Positions 58,436 to 64,000 of a stretch of DNA of 64,000 nucleotides are shown one piece after another (the first letter of the stretch is position 1; each line of letters opens with the position of its first letter). Made by a program: the position numbers and the translations under genes. The stretch is from Nematostella vectensis (taxonomy: Eukaryota > Cnidaria > Anthozoa > Actiniaria > Edwardsiidae): assembly GCF_932526225.1 (NCBI RefSeq), contig NC_064045.1, positions 2,080,501-2,144,500 of the forward strand, written 5' to 3'. A model generated the notes under the pieces. It was not told where the DNA came from and made no database searches. It saw nothing but the letters and a program-made list of their open reading frames with translations.

Positions 58436-61400
58436 CTACTCGTAGAGGGCTGCCTCAGGAATGCCTTTGTGGACGGAGTCCACGAAATTCCGCCTGTGGA
58501 GGGCAGGACTGAATTCAACATCTTTGACGGCCGGGTCTTGGTGCATGGATGATATCCACTTAGTCAAGGCAGGAAAAGACTTCGCCGATATCTCGTACTT
58601 CCCCTCTAGGAGACAGAACCTCTCGAAGAACGGCCAGAGCATAAAGTCGGCCATACCGGGCTTCTCACCTATTAAGGAGAAACCACACTTGGTGTTGGCA
58701 TACCTAGGGCAACTGGAGGGGGGAGTTAGCAGGCATAGATAATCATAAAAAAAAAGATTTAAAATACACTATAAATTTGTGTAGAAAGAATCATCGGTTT
58801 ATATTGCGGCTGAGAGGGACACGCATTCCTGCGCTCACCCCTAGCTACGTAACTAACGTCAGACAGACAAATGCTAGTACAAGTGTATCTCAAGCCTATC
58901 TGAATGCGATGGTTCGGGAGTCACAAATAACGGAATTTTTTAGCGGAGCGAAAATTTGGAGGGATGTCCACGGTCTTTTCTTATCCCAGTATAGCGGCGG
59001 ACGAGGAGGCCTGGGAAAGGCCCGCCCTTCTACACTTTTGGAAAAGGGGGCTTGGTAGAATGTGAATAAATGGCTGATCGTCAGACGAATAAACAGGATG
59101 TGCGCACCCTTCCCCACGTGACCGTCAAAAAGTGGGTCATTCTTATTTAAGGGTTGTTAAATACTATCCTTCCATATTATGCTTGTTGCTGTGCCCCCCC
59201 TCCCCCCTAACCACTCAGCCAGCCCTGGGTACGAGCCTGATTATATTGGAGATTCTTACCAATGGAAGAACTTCTAAACATTTCCCATATATGAAAGTTT
59301 TCCATCTAAACATTTACGTGACATCTAAACACTTTCCTAATAACCATATTTTCACATCTAAACCTTTTCCATATCTGAATATTTTTCATATCTAAAAGTT
59401 TTCCACATTTGAACATTTCTGGTAAAATGTGTATGCATCAACAGATGCCACCCCGCCCCCCTTAACTTTTTGTGGCAAATATTTAAATGAACGATGATGT
59501 GGGGAACCTTATTTATTTCCGTATATTACTTTTAATGTTCTGTTAAGCCAAATATCTGACAATAGGGGGCGGGACCCACTTGGCCCAACCCTAGACCTGC
59601 CTCTGATCTTGCTATGGAAAATACCATATAATTCGTTTTATTTAAAGCTAACCTGCAAAAAATGTCCTGTTTTTCAGCTCGTTCTCATACAGACTCAAGT
59701 CTTTGTTCAAGGTTTCTGTTTGTCCCTTAAGAGCGTCCTCGTCCATGTCTCTCATCAACATCTGGTAAAAACTGGACGTCACCTGTAAAACACCAGATTG
59801 CTCTAGGATCAATAGATATAATACAAACATTGCATGGTGCAGGGGTGTGGGAGGAAGAGAGCTATGTATATCATGGGGTACATCATTAGTTATCGTTTCC
59901 TCTTACCAGGCTCACACGGTAATCATAGTGACATTTTGATGAAGACATTGATATGTTTCATATTATTGTATGCTTCAACTGATTATTTAGATCTTTGTAT
60001 ATATCAAAACCAAGTTACTTAAGAAAAAACGTTCCATGATTGTAAAGATATTGACAATTAAAAAACAGAAATAGAAATAAGCAAATAAGAAAAAGTACCT
60101 TTCCAAATCTATCAATAAGCAGTCTCTGACGATTCTTCTCAAATGCATCACTCGGATACATTGGGTTTTGTGGAAATAATTCGTCAAGGTACTCTACGAC
60201 AGAAAAAAATGATGTCATAATGTGGCGCCCTGGAAAGCAGTTCTGCTAGGGGTTTACACAAAACCAGTTCACAGGGGGTTGCTCAGATATTAACATAATA
60301 AAAAGGGGTTCTTGAAGAGTAAAAAGAAAAGGTTTTCCCAAGTACTAAAAACCTCTCAACAATGCAATCCCTAACCATTGTGAATAGGAATACTTTAGGC
60401 TATTATGCACCTCCTGTATTGTTACCCCCCACAAATCACAGGCAAAGTTTTTAAGCAAAAAAAAAAGAAAAAAAAAATAACAACAGCAACAATAATAATA
60501 ATAGTACACCTCCCCCTGGGTACACCTCCCCCTGGGTACGCCTCCCCCTGGGTACACCTCCCCCCTGGGTACACCTCCCATTGGGTACACCTCCGCCCTG
60601 GGTACACCTCTCCCTGGGTACACTTCCCCCTGGGCACATTCCCCTCTGAGTATACCTCCCCCTGGGTACACCATCCCTGGATACATCTCCCCCAGGGAAT
60701 ACCCACCCATAGGTACACCTCCCCCTGGGTACACCTCCCCCAGGGAATACCCACCTATGGGTACACCTCCCCCTGGGTACACAAATTATCCATAGGTAGA
60801 CCCCCAGTAAACACCTCTCCACCGGTACACCCCTTCCTGGATAAAATTCCCCACTGGAAACCCCTCACTGGGTGCACCTTTGTGTTGTCAAGCAATCTAT
60901 CTTACCACAGCAAAGCAATGACTCTGGGAGCAATCTCCCATCTGGCATTTCAATCATTGGTACAAGACCTCTGGGATTTGGCTCGGCAAGGTACCAGTCA
61001 GGTTTGTTCTTCAAGTTAATGTTGATGCATTCATAATCTACCCCTTTTGCTGCTAGGACAAGTCGGGGTCTCTGGAGTTGAAAAGCACATATTTAGCCAT
61101 GGTAGTTTAGCAAAGTAAGAAAACTTATTCCCCATCAGATATCAAAGACCATGTTTATCCCATCTGGTCCCTCTTACTTAAAACAGAAATCCCTGGAGGG
61201 TTTCCTTCCATATTAACCTGACAGGTATGATAGTTATAGGTGCCAGAAGTGAGCCTTTAGGGGGTATCTGAGAGAAAATATGTTTTTCTATTGGAAACAG
61301 TATTTTGAGGTGTTCACAAAAAAGTGCTAATGTTTTGGTAGTAAATATGGTAAATATTATAATCATGAATTGCAAAAAACAATTGATTAGATAGAAAGGC

Positions 61401-61998
61401 TTCCAAAATCTAAAACTGAGCATGTTTTCCCCCAGGAAAATTGTCAACCTCCACAAAACTAAAAAAAAAAAACTTGCTGGCTGTGAACTGTAAGGCTACA
61501 GTGAAAACTTGCAACTTACGGCTATGAACAAAAAGACTGCAGTGAAAACATGCAATATGTATGGCTATGAACAGTACGGCAATAATGAAAACACACAAGA
61601 GGTATGGCTATAAAAAGTTAGGCTACAGTGAAAACACACAAGAGGTATGGCTATAAACAGTAACGCTACAGTGAAAACACCCAACAGGAAAAAACATGGT
61701 GTACCATTCATATGATAAACCTCTAATATCGAATTCTTCTTCTTTACACATGGGAGGGGGTGGGTAAGGGGATATGCAGGGGTAGAACCCTCAAACTCTC
61801 CCCTAAATCAGCTACTGTATATCATACATAATATTCCCCCGCTGTGAGGTGAGGCGTTTGACCTGCAGTCAGGTTATAACTAGACAAGATTGATGATACG
61901 CATACCTCCGCATAGGGGCAAAACCGCATACTATAGAGACGAAGCTTATCCCCTGGGGGTGGTCTTGGGTCACCGTTTGATAGATGTGATTGTGGCAT
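58436..61998 (-). CDS. GSTO: Omega-class glutathione S-transferase, complete, 5 exons
   Basis: Omega GSTs are cytosolic thiol transferases and dehydroascorbate reductases. Exons in transcript order: 61998-61906, 61071-60906, 60193-60099, 59782-59653, 58668-58436, all AG/GT bounded with matching phases, giving 238 residues (human GSTO1 has 241). The N-terminal thioredoxin fold has LRLYSMRFCPYAE with the catalytic Cys at residue 27, which marks the omega class, then LVLAAKGVDYECININLKNK and NPRGLVPMIE (the cis-Pro loop). The glutathione-contact motif reads PESLLCCEYLDE, where many omega GSTs have YES. The helical C-terminal domain includes FEKNRQRLLIDRFGK, FFAGEKPGMADFMLWPFFER and FPALTKWISSM. 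Start: first ATG of the exon carrying the active site. A MITE lies about 130 bp upstream. Introns 1, 2 and 4 carry short tandem repeats. Confidence 0.95.
59270..59412. repeat. Degenerate ~20-bp repeat in GSTO intron 4
   Basis: About seven imperfect units of the type acatctaaacattttccata. Confidence 0.75.
60505..60830. repeat. 16-bp C-rich minisatellite in GSTO intron 2
   Basis: About 20 copies of tacacctccccctggg with variants. Long Gly-rich and Pro-rich open frames across it are artefacts. Confidence 0.93.
61470..61690. repeat. ~42-bp tandem repeat in GSTO intron 1
   Basis: Four to five imperfect units containing ggctacagtgaaaac and gaggtatggctataaacag. Confidence 0.85.
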
Positions 61999-62127
61999 CG
62001 TTGCTTCTATTAGTTCTGATCGAAATAAATAGAAGTTGAACTCACAGTTAATAGCTTCGAAAAATTAGTCAATATCTTATGGCAATGCATTGTATTATCG
62101 AGATTATGTTTCGCTGTCCGCCCGACC

Positions 62128-62418
62128 ACAGGCTTACAAGCCTCTCAGTCAGTCTCCAGTCAATCTCAGTACCTAGCTCGGATATTTTCACGATTGATCA
62201 CCTCCTGTTATTGAATCAAGTAAACGCGGAATCCCCCAACTGCTAAAATATTAGAAATACCACTAATTCTGAATAAATACACATCACAAAGCAATGAGAG
62301 CTAACTCTGACCTTTATTTCAGGATATAAGACAATTATAGGAGGTGATCAATCGTGAAAATATTCGAGCTTGTTACTGAGATTGACTGGAGACTGACTGA
62401 GAGGCTTGTAAGCCTGTT
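62128..62418. mobile_element. Foldback MITE, 291 bp, with perfect 8-bp target duplication
   Basis: Inverted arms of about 80 bp start with caggcttacaagcctctcag and also share agtctccagtcaatctcagt and ttcacgattgatcacctcct. They differ at only a few positions. The flanks are gcccgacc at 62120-62127 and 62419-62426, an exact 8-bp duplication as made by hAT transposases. The centre is unique and non-coding. The element lies about 130 bp upstream of the GSTO start codon. Confidence 0.88.
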
Positions 62419-62426
62419 GCCCGACC

Positions 62427-63414
62427 GATGAAAATCTGATCAAACTAATTTATCACTTGACTCATCACTTGACTCGTGTTAGCGATTTCCGGGGTCCCGG
62501 ATAAATCGTGGTTTAATTTATTGAATACCAAGCTTGCATAAGTAATGCTTACAAATCGGCCTGACAAAACCGTACATAGGCAACCAGATCATAGCCTCAC
62601 ATTACACATCAAAACATGTTATGGTTTAATCAATTTTTTTTACCTTGAAAACGGCTTACTGCTGTATCACTATTCCGGTTCTCGGTGGTTGTCGAGGAAT
62701 CCAAATAAAACTGAAGATTTTAGCTCAACTTTATGCCTGTTAGATCACTGAGCGGTGGGGGCGGGTCGGGCCGGTCTACCTGTGGACTCGGTGAATAGAA
62801 TCTACATTGCGGGCTACCTGTAGATTCGCAGACTACAGGACGCCCACTTTTACGCCCACTTAAGCCTAATAGGTTTTCACTTTTATTTCTCGCCAATGCT
62901 CTCTGATACAATTTACTACCCCTGCTAGAGATGCAATTATAGCACGTAAAACGCTAAAAAAGAAAAAACAGATGGCAGTCAGGCAAATCCATTTTTACCA
63001 AGAAGGGTTAGTTAGCACTTTGGTTGTGGTCAACATGTGCCGGATGCATTTATAACCCTTCGATTTGGCACTACCGTTAGTTGCCAAAAGAAGGAAGTAT
63101 TAAAAGCGCCGATTGTCTCGCGACACCATTAGCGCGAGACCCCCAGGGATGGTATAATCGAGACTCTTTGAACAACCTCTAAATGGATAGCAGATAAAAT
63201 GCACCTTAAGATGAGTTTCTCTCAGTGTATCCTGTTTGAGTCTTTTAAATGATTTAAAAATTTGAATCATAAAATTTGAAACTCGCTATATGAGCATTCT
63301 ATCCCCAAAAATAAAATAGAGGGAGACTCAAACACGCTATTTCAGGCTTAAGTTGTTTTATTTTTACGATAAATATTCGATACAATCTCCTTTGTAGAAC
63401 TAATGTGACAGTCC
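62427..63414. other. Intergenic DNA, no gene seen
   Basis: Short open frames only. An imperfect palindromic pair (gagtcttttaaatgatttaa, and gggagactcaaacacgc near 63321) was seen but not resolved. Confidence 0.45.
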
Positions 63415-64000
63415 AACACCTTTAGGGGGACTCGAATAAGACTCGAATAAGCCTTTAGGGGGACTCGAATAAGCCTTTAGGGGGACTCGAATAAGCCTTT
63501 AGGGGGACTCGAATAAGCCTTTAAGGGGACTCGAATAAGCCTTTAGGGGGACTCGAATAAGCCTTTAGGGGGACTCGAATAAGCCTTAGGGGGACTCGAG
63601 TAAACCTTTAGGGGGACTCGAATAAGCCTTTAGGGGGACTCGAATAAGCCTTTAGGGGGACTCGAATAAGCCTTTAGGGGGACTCGAATAAGCCTTTAGG
63701 GGGACTCGAATAAGCCTTTAGGGGGACTCGAATAAGCCTTAGGGGGACTCGAATAAGCCTTTAGGGGGACTCGAATAAGCCTTTAGGGGACTCGAATAAG
63801 CCTTTAGGGGGACTCCAATAAGCCTTTAGGGGGACTCGAATAAGCCTTTAGGGGGACTCGAATAAGCCTTTAGGGGGACTCGAATAAGCCTTTAGGGGGA
63901 CTCGAATAAGCCTTTAGGGGGACTCGAATAAGCCTTTAGGGGGACTCGAATAAGCCTTTAGGGGGACTCGAATAAGCCTTTAGGGGGACTCGAATAAGCA
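63415..64000. repeat. 22-bp minisatellite running off the window
   Basis: About 26 copies of cctttagggggactcgaata plus ag, almost identical. The array continues past the right edge, so its full length is unknown. Confidence 0.97.

Overview
This is eukaryotic, AT-rich, intron-rich DNA, almost certainly metazoan. Gene content (an intronless SoxE gene with both the dimerisation region and the HMG box, animal CLUAP1/IFT38, ECD and GSTO genes with canonical GT-AG introns) and the style of the non-coding DNA (introns packed with minisatellites, hAT-like elements, small foldback elements) suggest a cnidarian such as a sea anemone (Nematostella-like). The species is an inference. No bacterial or organellar features were seen.

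Layout. 905-5641 (+): the 3' two-thirds or more of CLUAP1 (IFT38), eight exons, 5' exons outside the window. 8039-31532 (-): a complete 15-exon ECD (ecdysoneless/SGT1) gene, 629 codons reconstructed in phase, convergent with CLUAP1. Nested in ECD intron 8 on the same strand is an intronless class A GPCR (16966-17982). 33656-40437 (-): a small secreted-then-membrane-anchored Cys-rich protein of the CYYR1/Shisa/WBP1 type, whose last exon is certain in kind but not in frame. 46685-47881 (+): intronless SoxE transcription factor. 58436-61998 (-): complete five-exon omega-class glutathione S-transferase (GSTO).

Non-coding DNA. More than twenty tandem arrays (16-bp to about 140-bp units) occupy introns and intergenic DNA, often ending within tens of bases of splice sites. 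Most long open frames in the window are translations of these arrays and are not genes. Mobile elements with visible target duplications: a 565-bp hAT-like element (79-643), a 1967-bp hAT-like element (21301-23267), a 238-bp SINE-like insert (31670-31907) just upstream of ECD, and a 291-bp foldback MITE with a perfect 8-bp duplication (62128-62418) just upstream of GSTO. A further element with 17-bp inverted ends and an internal minisatellite lies at 6230-6490.

Most notable. ECD exon 2, with its splice donor, has been tandemly amplified five times at 139-bp spacing. All copies keep an open frame and a donor, but only the outermost has an acceptor. ECD exon 3 carries a separate 39-bp in-frame duplication of its acceptor and first codons. 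The stop-codon end of the CYYR1-like gene merges into a 23-bp minisatellite. Together these suggest that minisatellites in this genome can be seeded from exon edges. The genes themselves serve unrelated housekeeping, signalling and developmental roles; no operon-like cooperation is expected.
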